64,000 nucleotides of DNA, taken from positions 3,968,001-4,032,000 of the forward strand of contig NZ_VFPQ01000001.1 in NCBI RefSeq assembly GCF_006716785.1, read 5' to 3'. The notes beneath the pieces are model-generated. The model searched no databases, had not been told where the DNA came from, and saw only the letters and a list, made by a program, of their open reading frames with translations. The stretch's first letter is position 1; each line of letters begins with the position of its first letter. This document shows positions 1 to 9,170 of this stretch, one piece after another. A program made the position numbers and the translations under genes. The DNA is from Thermopolyspora flexuosa. GTDB lineage: Bacteria; Actinomycetota; Actinomycetes; Streptosporangiales; Streptosporangiaceae.

Positions 1-715
1 GGTAGGCGTGCGTCTCCGGCAGGCCGGCGCAGGTGGTGCCCTCCCGCTCGAACAGGTACGGCACGGCGTCGAGCCGGAAGCCGTCGATGCCGAGGTCGAG
101 CCAGAACCGCAGCACCTCGAGCATGGCCTCCTGCACCGCCGGGTTGTCGTAGTTGAGGTCCGGCTGGTGGTGGAAGAACCGGTGCCAGTAGTACTGGCCG
201 CGCACCGGGTCGAAGGTCCAGTTGGACTCCTCTACGCCGACGAAGACGATCGGCGCCTCCTTGTACTTGTTCGGGTCGTCCGACCAGACGTAGAAGTCGC
301 CGTACGGCCCGTCGGGATCGCGGCGGGAGGCCTGGAACCAGGGGTGCTGGTCGCTGGTGTGGTTCATCACCATGTCGGTGATGATCCGCAAGCCCCGCTT
401 GTGCGCCTGCTCCACCAACTCCACGAAGTCCGACAGATCGCCGAATGCCGGAAGGATCTTCATGTAGTCGGAGACGTCGTAGCCGCCATCACGCAGCGGG
501 GACTCATACAGCGGGAGCAGCCACAGGCAGTCCACGCCGAGCCACTTCAGATAGTCGAGCTTCTCGATGAGCCCGCGCAGGTCGCCGGTGCCGTCGCCGT
601 TCGAGTCCTTGAAGCCGCGGACGAGCACCTCGTAGAAGACGGCCCGCTTGTACCACTGCGGATCCCGGGAGACGAAGTCCTCTGAAACCGGGTCAGGGCA
701 GGCTGAAGCGCACAT
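1..715 (-). CDS. treS: trehalose synthase TreS, N-terminal part (cut by window start)
   Basis: TreS is a GH13 enzyme that interconverts maltose and trehalose in the cytoplasm and feeds the GlgE alpha-glucan pathway. The 238 visible residues start at the ATG at 713-715 and run off the window edge. GH13 region I is visible as DMVMNH (114-119) and region II as [10 protein letters not shown], with the likely nucleophile at Asp216; the stretch [15 protein letters not shown] near the N-terminus is typical of TreS. In actinomycetes treS is usually followed by a maltokinase gene and glgB, which would lie left of this window. Family assignment is firm; the end of the gene cannot be assessed. Confidence 0.93.
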   Translation of the reverse strand, partial: MCASACPDPVSEDFVSRDPQWYKRAVFYEVLVRGFKDSNGDGTGDLRGLIEKLDYLKWLGVDCLWLLPLYESPLRDGGYDVSDYMKILPAFGDLSDFVELVEQAHKRGLRIITDMVMNHTSDQHPWFQASRRDPDGPYGDFYVWSDDPNKYKEAPIVFVGVEESNWTFDPVRGQYYWHRFFHHQPDLNYDNPAVQEAMLEVLRFWLDLGIDGFRLDAVPYLFEREGTTCAGLPETHAY

Positions 716-977
716 GAGTCTCACTCACATGATGAGGGAAGCAGGGTGTTACCGGTGGAAGTCCGCCGCCTGGGGAGCTGTGTGACAAGCCCCTCGCCCT
801 GGATAGAACCCCTGATCGTGTCGCGGTTCCCCCGTGCCTGGGCGGCGTTCTGGCCGAACATTACCAGTTCGGCGACCCGTCCGAATCCATTTCAGCGGGA
901 GTCGTCGATTAGCAACGGATCCGTCATCATCCCAGGTGAATAGCCACGTGATCGCTCGGTCACGGTCCGCCCAACAG

Positions 978-2642
978 TCAGGCCCACGGCGGAGTGAGGT
1001 CGCCGAGCAGGTCCTCGTAGTCGGCGAGCCAGGCGCCGAACAGCACCAGCCCGCGGAGCCAGAACCGGGAGTTCCACGACCGGAACGCGGTGAGCGCGTC
1101 CGGGCCGTCGGCGACCACCCGGAGCATCTCCTCCGACAGCAGCCCCTCGACGGCGGCGACGCGCCGCAGCATGCGGTGGCTCCACTCCCGCGCGGCCGGG
1201 CCGCCCGAGCGCAGCGGCACCCGCCGGTTCGGCAGCAGCGGCACGTTGGTGGACGGCAACGCCGCCACCCGCGGGTTCGCCGCCTGCAGGATCTCCCGGT
1301 AGAACCGGCCGCCCTCCTTGCGCGTCACCGGCACCGACAGCGCCGCGTCGAAGAACTCCGGATGCAGGAACGGGAAGATCGGCGTGACCTCGGGCCCGAC
1401 CAGGTTCACCGGGGAGCGCGCGATGCCCCGGGCGGTGCGGGTGTGCAGCACGCTCAGCGGCAGCTCGGCGCGGTGGCCGCGCAACATCGAGGTGGCCCGG
1501 CCGAACGCCTCCCGCACCCGCTCGTCGATCCACGCCGCGGCCCGCTCCGACAGCACCGGCAGGTGCGCCTCGCCGTTCGCGAGCGACCGCAGCAGCGCCT
1601 CGCGGCGCGCCGCCGCGCTCTCCGCGCCCACCGCCGCCGAGCTGATGAGAAAGTTCTTCATCAGCGGCCCGCCGGCGAGGCCGTCCACGATCGGCCGCCC
1701 GGCCGCGTGGACCTGGCGGGCGAACGGCGCGTACCAGGCGTGGTGGCTGGTGAGGTACTCGAGCCGGCGCGCCGTCCACAGCGCCTCGTCCGGGTAGGCG
1801 GCGGGGTCCTGCGGGATCACCCGGTGCGGGATGCCGAGCTCGCGGGTGATGTACCGGGCGAAGTCGATGTCGTTGTCGAGCCCGTCGTCCGGGCTCGTCG
1901 TCCACGACTCGACGTCCATCCTCCGGGCCACCGCCACGCTCGCGAGCAGCCGCGAGTCGTACCCGCCGCTCACCGGCACGAGCACCGGCCGGTCCTCGTA
2001 CGGCTTGAGCGCCTCGTGCAGCAGCGCCACCATCTCCCGCGCGGTCACACCCCGGTCGACCGGCTCCTCGCGCACCCAGCGCGGGGCCCGCCGGTCGACG
2101 GTGATCCGCCGCCGCGCCCGCGACCAGGTGATCGCGGTCGCGCCCGGCAGCCGCCGCACCTCGCGGTACGGGGTGTCCTCCAGCAGCGGGTAGGTGAGCT
2201 TGAGGATCGCCGCCCAGGCGTCCCAGTTCACCTGGTACGGCCGGCGGGCGAGCGCGAGCAGCGGCTCGATCAGCCCGGCGAAGTAGACCGCGCCGCCGGC
2301 CTCGAGGTAGTACACGTCGACCAGGCCGAAGGCGCCCGCGTGCAGCACGACCTGCTCCGGGCCGTCGATCAGCCCGGGCGTCTCGTGCTCCTCGGCCACC
2401 CGCAGCCACGACGGCGGCCGGTCGTCGCCGGCCACGGGCCGCCGCTCCCCCCAGGCGAACGCGCCCGGCGCGTACGGCTCCAGCGGCGCCGAGCCGTACA
2501 GCACCGCGTCCGGCGTCTCGTACACCACCTGGGTGGCCGGGCCGGCCGCGCGCAGCGCGGCGATCCGGTCGGCGGAGAAGGGGCCGAGGGCTCCGCACAC
2601 GTACGGCCGGGCGGTGAATGCCGGCCAGGTGCCCTTGCGCAC
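978..2642 (-). CDS. asparagine-synthetase-like ATP-pyrophosphatase protein
   Basis: A 554-residue protein with the PP-loop ATP-binding motif of the asparagine synthetase B family (VPVSGGYDSRLLAS, about residues 220-233). These enzymes adenylate a carboxylate and pass it to an amine. The N-terminal half resembles the glutaminase-like domain in layout, but the protein begins M-R-K, so the catalytic Cys expected at position 2 of a glutamine amidotransferase is absent and ammonia from glutamine is unlikely. The start is GTG at 2642 behind an AAGGAGAG ribosome site. No leader peptide, RRE or lasso protease gene is nearby, which argues against a lasso cyclase. It is divergent from a surface-glycan-type protein. 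The substrate is unknown. Confidence 0.8.
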   Translation of the reverse strand: MRKGTWPAFTARPYVCGALGPFSADRIAALRAAGPATQVVYETPDAVLYGSAPLEPYAPGAFAWGERRPVAGDDRPPSWLRVAEEHETPGLIDGPEQVVLHAGAFGLVDVYYLEAGGAVYFAGLIEPLLALARRPYQVNWDAWAAILKLTYPLLEDTPYREVRRLPGATAITWSRARRRITVDRRAPRWVREEPVDRGVTAREMVALLHEALKPYEDRPVLVPVSGGYDSRLLASVAVARRMDVESWTTSPDDGLDNDIDFARYITRELGIPHRVIPQDPAAYPDEALWTARRLEYLTSHHAWYAPFARQVHAAGRPIVDGLAGGPLMKNFLISSAAVGAESAAARREALLRSLANGEAHLPVLSERAAAWIDERVREAFGRATSMLRGHRAELPLSVLHTRTARGIARSPVNLVGPEVTPIFPFLHPEFFDAALSVPVTRKEGGRFYREILQAANPRVAALPSTNVPLLPNRRVPLRSGGPAAREWSHRMLRRVAAVEGLLSEEMLRVVADGPDALTAFRSWNSRFWLRGLVLFGAWLADYEDLLGDLTPPWA

Positions 2643-2787
2643 TCGCCTCTCCTTCGCTTCGGTGCCGGACGGTGTCGGACAGCGTGCCGCTTACCCGCAG
2701 AGTGTACGGAATTACGGAAAAAGCGCGGGTGTCAGGATGTAGCCCGATATCCTTTCTCGACCTTGGAGGACGATGCAGGGGGATCGG

Positions 2788-4842
2788 ATGTCGGAGTTGG
2801 AGGCGACCCGCCAGGCGCTGGCGGAGGCCGTCGCCCAGGCTTCCCGGGCCGCCGAGCTGGCCCGCCTGCTCGAGGACCACCGGCGGCGGCTGGAGGAGGC
2901 GTCCCGGGCCGAGGCCGAGGCGAAGACCCGGGCACGCGAGGCCGAGGAGCGCCTCAAGCTCGCCGAACGCCACCTCACCCGGCTCGCCAAGAGCCTCGCC
3001 GAGCAGCGCTACCAGACCGAGGTGGCGCAGTGGAAGCTCGAGTCGGTGCGGGCGAACCGCTGGCTGCGGCTCGGCGGGGCGATCAACGCGAGCGGCAAGA
3101 ACCCGGCCCGGCTCGCCCGGGAGCTGCGCAAGGTGCGCGCCCCGGTACGGCGCCGCCCCGCGCCCAAGCGCTCCGACTTCCCGCCCGAGATCCCGGACCT
3201 CCAGCCGAAGCAGAAGGCCGCGGTCGCCCCGGCCGCCGCGCCCACGGTGTCCGAGGCCCTCGCCGACGGCTTCACCGTGCCGAAGGGCCCCACGGCCCGG
3301 CCGTACCTCACCGTCGCCTGCATCGTCGACCGGCAGTCCGAGGCGCTGCTGCGCTACGAGTGGCGGCAGGTGACGAACTTCGGGCCGGACAACTGGCGGG
3401 AGATGCTCGACAAGCATCAGCCGAGCATGCTCCTGGTGGAGTCGGTACGGCCCGGCGCCCGCCAGGGCAACGGCGGCCGGTGGCTGGAGGCGCTCGCCCT
3501 GGAGAACCGGGCGCTGCGCGACCTGCTCGAGGAGTGCAAGCGGCGCGGCGTGCGCACGGTGTTCTGGCACTCGGGCGGGCCGGTGTCGGCGTTCGTGCCC
3601 GCCGCCGAGTACTTCGAGCACGTGTTCACCTACAGCGAGGCGCGGGCCCGCGAGTGGCGGTCCGCGCTGCGCCGGGAGAACGTCGGGGTGCTGCCGCACG
3701 CGGTGCAGCCGCGGGTGCACAACCTCATCCCGGCGGCCGGGGGACGCACGGACGAGGTGCTCACCCTCGGGGAGGTGCCGCTCGCCGCGATGGGCCTCGC
3801 CGAGCCCAGGCCGAAGCCCGGTGAGGCGCCGGCCGCGCCGCCCGAGCCGATCTGGCGGCCGCTGCCCGGCCAGGACGTAGCCGACCCGATCGGCTACGAC
3901 GAGCTGCTGGTCGCCTACCGGCGGCCCGCCCTCGTGGTCGCCGCCCCGGACGCCGACCCGCGCACCCTCGCCGAGCTGCGCGCCTGCGGCACCCCGGTGC
4001 TCGAGCTTGCCAAGCCGAAGCCGAACCAGAAGCCGGAGCCCGTGGTCGCCGAGGTGGAGGCGCTGCTCGCCGACTCCGGCCGCCGTGCCGTACAGGCCCA
4101 CCTCGCCTGGCGGGCGTCGGTGAGCGTGACCCCGCTGCTCGACCCGGTGCTCGACGCCGTGGGCATCCCGAGCGTGCGCGGCGGGCGGGACGTCACCGTG
4201 ATCGCGGCGGTGCGCGACGAATCCGAGCTGGAGCACCTGCTCGCCCAGCTCCGGCACCAGGTCTGCGCGCCGGTGCAGCTCGTCATCGTCGCCGACGGCG
4301 TGGACGGGGCGCTGGTGGAGAAGGCCGCCCGGACCGCCTGCTCCGGCGACGTGGTGGTGCGCACCACCGACGGCCCGCAGAGCCGGGGGGCCGCGCTCGA
4401 CCGCGCGCTGCGGCTCGCGGACGGCGACCTCGTGGCGGTGTTCGACCCGCGGGACCTGTACGGCGAGCACTACCTCGCCGACCTCGTCCGGTACTTCGAC
4501 GCCACCGACGCGGAGATCGTCGGGAAGGCGTCGTTCTACGCCCACATCCCGCAGGTCGGGGCGACGCTGCTGCGGCAGCCCGGGGCCGACCACCGGTTCC
4601 TGCCGGAGATCGCCGGGCCGACGCTGCTCGGCCGCCGTCCGGTGCTCACCGAGCTGGGCATCGCCGACGTCACCGAGGAGTGGGACGAGGTGCTCATGCG
4701 GCAGTGCCGCGACGAGGGCATCCGCGTCTACTCGGCCGACCGGTACTCGTACGTGTGCCGCCGCGACTCCTCCGAGCACCGGCTGCTCGCCTCCGCCGAG
4801 CTCACCGGCTACGTCCCGGCGGAGCCGCTCGCGCTGATCTGA
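2788..4842 (+). CDS. coiled-coil protein with CgeB-like and glycosyltransferase-like domains
   Basis: About 684 residues. Residues 1-100 are a highly charged Glu/Arg/Ala coiled coil. A Pro/Ala linker follows, then a CgeB/GT-B-like domain (from LTVACIVDRQSEALLRYEW, including TVFWHSGGP and VFTYSEA). The C-terminal third resembles a GT-A/GT2 fold (VTVIAAVRDESELEHLL, a GALDRAL-type segment, then VAVFDPRDLYG, where DPRD stands in the DxD position). This suggests surface or spore glycan synthesis. The ATG at 2788 is preferred because GGGGGA lies four bases upstream; an ATG at 2773, with GGAGGA only two bases upstream, is possible. No membrane segment is seen. The donor sugar cannot be told. Confidence 0.72.
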   Translation: MSELEATRQALAEAVAQASRAAELARLLEDHRRRLEEASRAEAEAKTRAREAEERLKLAERHLTRLAKSLAEQRYQTEVAQWKLESVRANRWLRLGGAINASGKNPARLARELRKVRAPVRRRPAPKRSDFPPEIPDLQPKQKAAVAPAAAPTVSEALADGFTVPKGPTARPYLTVACIVDRQSEALLRYEWRQVTNFGPDNWREMLDKHQPSMLLVESVRPGARQGNGGRWLEALALENRALRDLLEECKRRGVRTVFWHSGGPVSAFVPAAEYFEHVFTYSEARAREWRSALRRENVGVLPHAVQPRVHNLIPAAGGRTDEVLTLGEVPLAAMGLAEPRPKPGEAPAAPPEPIWRPLPGQDVADPIGYDELLVAYRRPALVVAAPDADPRTLAELRACGTPVLELAKPKPNQKPEPVVAEVEALLADSGRRAVQAHLAWRASVSVTPLLDPVLDAVGIPSVRGGRDVTVIAAVRDESELEHLLAQLRHQVCAPVQLVIVADGVDGALVEKAARTACSGDVVVRTTDGPQSRGAALDRALRLADGDLVAVFDPRDLYGEHYLADLVRYFDATDAEIVGKASFYAHIPQVGATLLRQPGADHRFLPEIAGPTLLGRRPVLTELGIADVTEEWDEVLMRQCRDEGIRVYSADRYSYVCRRDSSEHRLLASAELTGYVPAEPLALI

Positions 4843-4863
4843 GCCCTGTCGCCAGGCCCTGGG

Positions 4864-4890
4864 CGCCCGGCCGTGCCGCGCGGCCGGGCG
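4864..4890. terminator. bidirectional terminator hairpin
   Basis: A perfect 10-bp stem, CGCCCGGCCG (4864-4873) and CGGCCGGGCG (4881-4890), encloses a 7-nt loop between two converging genes. No T-tract follows, which is common in high-GC actinomycetes. Confidence 0.7.
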
Positions 4891-5301
4891 TCAGCCGCTC
4901 GCCGTACCGCCGAGGTCGGGGCGCTCCACGACCACGTTCGTGGACTTGATCACGGCGACCGCGACCACGCCCGGCTCGAGGCCGAGCTCGTCGGCGGCCT
5001 GGCGGCTCATCAGCGACACCACCCGGAACGGCCCGGCGGCGATCTCCACCTGGGCCATCACCGCGTCCTTGATCACGTCGGTGACGATGCCCCGGATGCG
5101 GTTGCGCGCCGAGGAGCGGCCGGTGCCGCTGTCGGTCGCGGTCTGCGCCCGGGCGAACGCCGCCAGGTCGGCGCCGTTCAGCACCCGGTGCCCGTGCTCG
5201 TCCCGGTGGGCCGCGAGCCGCCCGCTGTCCACCCAGCGCCGGACGGTGTCCGGGCTCACCCCGAGCAGTGCGGCCGCCTCGCTGATCCGAAACGTCGTCA
5301 C
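4891..5301 (-). CDS. HTH-TOBE molybdate/molybdopterin-binding regulator
   Basis: A 136-residue protein. Residues 1-60 form an excisionase/MerR-type helix-turn-helix (ISEAAALLGVSPDTVRRWV). Residues 65-130 form a TOBE domain (RNRIRGIVTDVIKDAVMAQVEI ending AVIKSTNVVVE), the small fold that binds molybdate in ModE and Mop proteins. It probably senses molybdate or stores it. The start is GTG at 5301, giving the usual family length; 66 bp separate it from the divergent gene at 5368, so promoters are shared in that gap. No modABC genes are nearby, so the targets are unknown. Confidence 0.85.
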   Translation of the reverse strand: MTTFRISEAAALLGVSPDTVRRWVDSGRLAAHRDEHGHRVLNGADLAAFARAQTATDSGTGRSSARNRIRGIVTDVIKDAVMAQVEIAAGPFRVVSLMSRQAADELGLEPGVVAVAVIKSTNVVVERPDLGGTASG

Positions 5302-5367
5302 GGCCCCACACCCTACCGTCGGCGCGCTCTCCCGGTGGCGGCCCGCGAACCGCTCTAGGCTGCGGGT

Positions 5368-6060
5368 GTGGCGACACCGGAGCGACTCGGCGAGATCCTC
5401 GGGGAGGTCCCGGCCCCGCGCGGGTCGTGGCGGCACGAGGCGGTCTACGCCTCGGCGGCGGCGCTGCGCGCGCCGGAGCGGGGCGAACAGCTGGCGGCGC
5501 GGCTGCGGGAGGTGCCCGGCGTCCGCGAGGTGACGACCGCGCCCGACGGCATGCTGCTCATCACCGTGGACTCCCCGGGCGAGGTGGTGCGGGACCTCGC
5601 GGCGGGCGCGCCCGGCCTGCCCGCCGCGCCGGACGCCGCGCGCCCGGGCCGCTCCGCCGTACGGTGGCCGGACCTGCCGCGGACCTGGGACAATCCGGGG
5701 TTCGTGGTGCGGTACGCGCACGCGCGGGCGGTCGCCGTGCAACGCTGGGCCGCCCGGCTCGGGGTGCCCGAAACCGGCTTCGACCCGGCCGTGCTCACCG
5801 CACCGCCGGACCGGGCCGCGGTGCGGGTGCTCGCCGAGTGGCCCAGCCGGTGCCGCCGCCCCGGCCGCGACCACGGCCCGTACCTGGAGCGGCTCGCCCT
5901 CGCCTACCACGACGCCCACGAGCGGGCGCCCGCCGTACCGCGGGGCGACGAGCCGGTCACGCCGGTGCACGTGGCCCGGGTGTGGCTCGCCCGCGCGGTG
6001 CGGGCCGTGCTCGCCGCGGGCCTGGCCGCGCTCGGCGAGACCCCGCCGGCGCGGATCTGA
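5368..6060 (+). CDS. ArgRS-related stand-alone DALR anticodon-binding protein
   Basis: A 230-residue protein resembling the tRNA-binding ends of arginyl-tRNA synthetase without its catalytic core. The segment NPGFVVRYAHARAVAVQRW (about residues 110-129) matches the YAHARI-type helix at the start of the ArgRS DALR domain, and the C-terminus (HVARVWLARAVRAVLAAGLAAL) matches the last DALR helices. HIGH and KMSKS motifs are absent, so no aminoacylation is expected. Similar actinobacterial proteins are annotated in databases as ArgS-related anticodon-binding proteins (NrtL). The start is GTG at 5368; a tRNA-binding or regulatory role is inference. Confidence 0.75.
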   Translation: MATPERLGEILGEVPAPRGSWRHEAVYASAAALRAPERGEQLAARLREVPGVREVTTAPDGMLLITVDSPGEVVRDLAAGAPGLPAAPDAARPGRSAVRWPDLPRTWDNPGFVVRYAHARAVAVQRWAARLGVPETGFDPAVLTAPPDRAAVRVLAEWPSRCRRPGRDHGPYLERLALAYHDAHERAPAVPRGDEPVTPVHVARVWLARAVRAVLAAGLAALGETPPARI

Positions 6061-6061
6061 G

Positions 6062-8323
6062 TCACCGGACGGCGTGCGGGATGTGGAACCGGGCCGCCCG
6101 GCGGGCCGGGATGAGCGCGACGAGCAGGGCGGCGCCGATCGCGGTGAGCGCCGCGACCGCGAGGGTGGTCAGGGACGGGGTGCGGCCGATGCCGGAGCCG
6201 ACGCCGCTCGCCGCCCCCTGCAGGTCGATGAGCCAGGCGGACAGCGAGGCGCCCGCGGCCGTGCCGATCAGCACGCCGAGGGTGACGAGCAGGCCGGTGG
6301 CGGTGACGAGCGTGGCGGTGACCTGGCGCGGGGTGAGGCCCATCGCCTTGAGCACCGCGAGGTCGACCGCGTGGTCGCGCAGCCCGAGCGCGTTCGCGGT
6401 GAGCAGGTTCGCCAGGCCGATCAGCGCGAGCACCACGGTGAGCGCGACGATGATCACCCGGATGATCGCGAGGCGGTCGGCCGGGTTGACCGGCTGGGAG
6501 ACCTCCAGCCCGGCCGCCTGCAGCCGGGCGCGCACCTCGGCGGGGTCGGCGTCGTCGTGCAGCACGAGGCTGTAGAACGGGACCGGCACCGCGTCCTTGG
6601 CGTTGAGGCTGTCGATGCCGAACGAGAGCACCTCGCCGTCCTGCTCCGGCTCGATCACCCGGCCCACGATGAGCAGGATGAGCGGGGTGCCGCCGATCGT
6701 CACCCGCACCCGGTCGCCGATCTCCACGTCCATCAGGTCGAGCAGGCCCTGCCCGGCCACGGCCTCGCCGCGCTCGCGGAACATCCGCCCCTCCACCACG
6801 TGGAACGGGTACGGCTGGGCGGAGGTGCCGAGCGCGCGGGCGCGCACCGTGCGGGTCTGGCCGGGCACGAGCGTGTCCACCTCGGCGCCCGGGTAGGCCG
6901 CCCGCACGCCCGGGTCGGCGAGCGCGATCTTCTCCACGTCGGCCGCGGGCACGCTGCCCGCGCGCACGATCAGCCGGCCCGCCTGGCCGACCCGCTCGGG
7001 GTGCTCGCGGAAGTCGTCGAGCGTGGCCCAGCAGCCCAGCCCGATGCTGATCATCATCATCGGTACGGCGAGCCCGAACGTGGTGAGCGCCGCCGGCAGC
7101 CGCCGGGTGAACGCGTCCCGGGCGCCGAGCACGAGCGCGGGCGGCAGCCGTACCAGCAGGGCGAGCCGGGCGAGCCGGGACAGCTTGCCACGCGGCGGCG
7201 CGGCGGGGGCGGCCGGGATCGGCGGGGTGCGGCCGCCGCGCCAGGCGGGCAGGCCCACGGCGACGAGCACGGTGAGCGCGGTGCCCCCGGCGATCGCGGC
7301 GAGCGGGCCGAGCGAGAGCGGCACCACGACGAGGTCCTGCATCGCGTACACGGTGATCGCCCAGCCCGCGGCGACGCCGAGCACCACGCCGGCGAGGCCG
7401 AGCGCGCCGTGCTCGATGAGCAGCGCGAGCGAGACCTGGCCGCGGGTGAACCCGAGCGACTTGAGCGTGGCGATGTCGCGGAGCTGGACGAGCACCCGGC
7501 CGCCGACCGCGTTCGCGATCGCGAGCGCCGCGGCGATCAGCCCTACCGTGCCGAACAGTGCGAGCAGCACGCCGAGCAGCCGGTTGTCGAGCTCCATCGA
7601 CGCCCGCACCTCGCGCCAGGTGGAGATCCGCTGCACCTGGCCGCCGAGCGTGGTGACGGTGCGCTGCACGATGAGGTCGGTGAGCTCGGGGTCGGACAGG
7701 CGCAGCCCGGTGACCGACTCGGTGCGGCCGCTCTTCGGCTCGACCGTGAGCAGCGTCTGGCGCAGCGTCCAGGCGAGCCCCGGTTTCCACTCCGGGTAGA
7801 AGCCCTGGTCGCCGCTCTCGGCGAGGCCGACCACGACGAGGTTGTGGGTGGCGCCGTCGAGGCCGGTGACGGTGAACGCGCTGCCCGGCCGCAGCCCGGT
7901 CGCCTTGGCGAAGGAGCGCTCCACCACCACGCCCTCGGGGTCGCGCGGGTCGAGCCAGCGCCCCTCGGCGACCACCGGCCGCCCCACGCGGGGCAGCGCG
8001 GCGGGCATCTCCCGGAGCGTGATCGGGGTCTTCTTGCCCGGCTGCACGAGCGTGGCCGGCGCGCTCCGGTACGGCCCGGCGACGTCGGCGACCCCGTCGA
8101 GCCGCCGCAGCGCGGCCGGGTCGGGGGGATCGACGGTGTGGATCCACACGTGGGCGCCGTTGCCCTTGGTGAACAGGCCGCGCCACGGGTTGGTGCCGTC
8201 CTCCAGCAGCGTCGCCGCGGTGATCAGCGCGGCGACGATGCCCGCGACCGCGAGCACGGTGAGCGCGGCCTGGCCGCGCCGGGCCCGCAGGTCGGCCTTG
8301 ACCCAGCGTGCGATCGCCTGCAT
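6062..8323 (-). CDS. FtsX-like ABC transporter permease
   Basis: A 753-residue permease of the FtsX/MacB type with two repeated modules: an N-terminal membrane helix (about 20-40), a large extracytoplasmic loop, three helices (about 255-380), a second loop and three C-terminal helices (about 620-740). It ends with the typical ARRAARFHIPHAVR tail. Such permeases work with LolD/MacB-like ATPases to extrude peptides, lipids or antibiotics by mechanotransmission rather than true transport. It lies 58 bp downstream of its ATPase gene (8382-9134). The start is ATG at 8323 behind GGCGGAGGCG. The substrate is unknown. Confidence 0.9.
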   Translation of the reverse strand: MQAIARWVKADLRARRGQAALTVLAVAGIVAALITAATLLEDGTNPWRGLFTKGNGAHVWIHTVDPPDPAALRRLDGVADVAGPYRSAPATLVQPGKKTPITLREMPAALPRVGRPVVAEGRWLDPRDPEGVVVERSFAKATGLRPGSAFTVTGLDGATHNLVVVGLAESGDQGFYPEWKPGLAWTLRQTLLTVEPKSGRTESVTGLRLSDPELTDLIVQRTVTTLGGQVQRISTWREVRASMELDNRLLGVLLALFGTVGLIAAALAIANAVGGRVLVQLRDIATLKSLGFTRGQVSLALLIEHGALGLAGVVLGVAAGWAITVYAMQDLVVVPLSLGPLAAIAGGTALTVLVAVGLPAWRGGRTPPIPAAPAAPPRGKLSRLARLALLVRLPPALVLGARDAFTRRLPAALTTFGLAVPMMMISIGLGCWATLDDFREHPERVGQAGRLIVRAGSVPAADVEKIALADPGVRAAYPGAEVDTLVPGQTRTVRARALGTSAQPYPFHVVEGRMFRERGEAVAGQGLLDLMDVEIGDRVRVTIGGTPLILLIVGRVIEPEQDGEVLSFGIDSLNAKDAVPVPFYSLVLHDDADPAEVRARLQAAGLEVSQPVNPADRLAIIRVIIVALTVVLALIGLANLLTANALGLRDHAVDLAVLKAMGLTPRQVTATLVTATGLLVTLGVLIGTAAGASLSAWLIDLQGAASGVGSGIGRTPSLTTLAVAALTAIGAALLVALIPARRAARFHIPHAVR

Positions 8324-8381
8324 CAGCTCGCCTCCGCCACGGTGCGGGCCGCCTCCCGCCCCGCCGTGCCGTACCCTCTGG

Positions 8382-9134
8382 TCATCCGTGCAGCTCGATG
8401 ACGTCCCAGGCGGAGCCCCGGCTGCGGGACCGCCGCGGCGTGATGTCGGCGTCGTCGACGATCTGGCCGTCGAGCAGGTTGATCACCCGGTCGGCCATGC
8501 AGGCGACCCGGGCGTCGTGGGTGACGAGCACGATGGTCTGCCCCTTGGCGTGCACCTGGCCGAGCAGGCGCAGCACGTCGTTCGTATGGCGGCTGTCGAG
8601 GTTGCCGGTGGGCTCGTCGGCGAGCAGCAGCCGGGGCTGGTTGGCGAGCGCGCGGGCGAGCGCGACCCGCTGCTGCTCACCGCCGGACAGCTGGGCCGGG
8701 GCGGCGTCGGCGCGGCCGGTGAGGCCGAGGGCGTCGAGCAGCTCCTCGCGGCGGCGCCGGGCCTCCCGGGCGGAGGCGCCGGCGAGCAGCGCGGGCAGCT
8801 CGACGTTGTCGGCGACGGTCATGTTCGCCACCAGGTTGAAGAACTGGAAGACGAAGCCGATCTTCTTGCGGCGCAGCACCGCCCACGCGCTCTCCGAGAG
8901 CGTGTCCACGCGCGTGCCGTCGAGCCAGATCTCGCCGCCGGTGCGGGTGTCGAGGCCGCCGAGCATGTGGATGAGCGTGGACTTGCCGGAGCCCGACGGG
9001 CCCATGATGGCGACGAACTCGCCCTCCTCAACGGTCAGGTCGACCCCGCGCACGGCGGGTACCGGAACGCCGCCGTTCTGGTAGATCTTCACCAGGTTGA
9101 CGGTGCGCACCACCGGCGCCGTGGCAGAGGTCAT
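8382..9134 (-). CDS. ABC transporter ATP-binding protein, LolD/MacB-type
   Basis: A 250-residue ATPase with Walker A GPSGSGKST (about 45-53), signature LSGGEQQR (about 148-155), Walker B LLLADEP and the switch His in LVTHD. The order and length match the family that drives FtsX-like permeases. It lies between a PadR repressor gene (36 bp upstream) and the permease gene, forming a three-gene leftward operon of the kind often induced by antibiotics or cell-envelope stress. Confidence 0.93.
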   Translation of the reverse strand: MTSATAPVVRTVNLVKIYQNGGVPVPAVRGVDLTVEEGEFVAIMGPSGSGKSTLIHMLGGLDTRTGGEIWLDGTRVDTLSESAWAVLRRKKIGFVFQFFNLVANMTVADNVELPALLAGASAREARRRREELLDALGLTGRADAAPAQLSGGEQQRVALARALANQPRLLLADEPTGNLDSRHTNDVLRLLGQVHAKGQTIVLVTHDARVACMADRVINLLDGQIVDDADITPRRSRSRGSAWDVIELHG

Positions 9135-9170
9135 CGGCGGTCACCGCTCCTTCCGTTCCTCGGGCCGTCG

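Noticed and set aside
978-2642. Lasso-peptide cyclase
   Set aside because: The PP-loop protein is similar in kind, but no precursor peptide, RRE domain or transglutaminase-like protease gene is nearby.
892-4779. Very long open frames opposite the asparagine-synthetase-like and glycosyltransferase genes
   Set aside because: They are Arg/Pro/Ala/Gly-rich shadows caused by G/C third positions, have no ribosome site or family motifs and overlap two well-supported genes.
6074-8401. A 775-codon open frame opposite the FtsX-like permease
   Set aside because: It has a shadow-type composition (Arg, Gly, Asp repeats) and lies entirely opposite a recognised permease.
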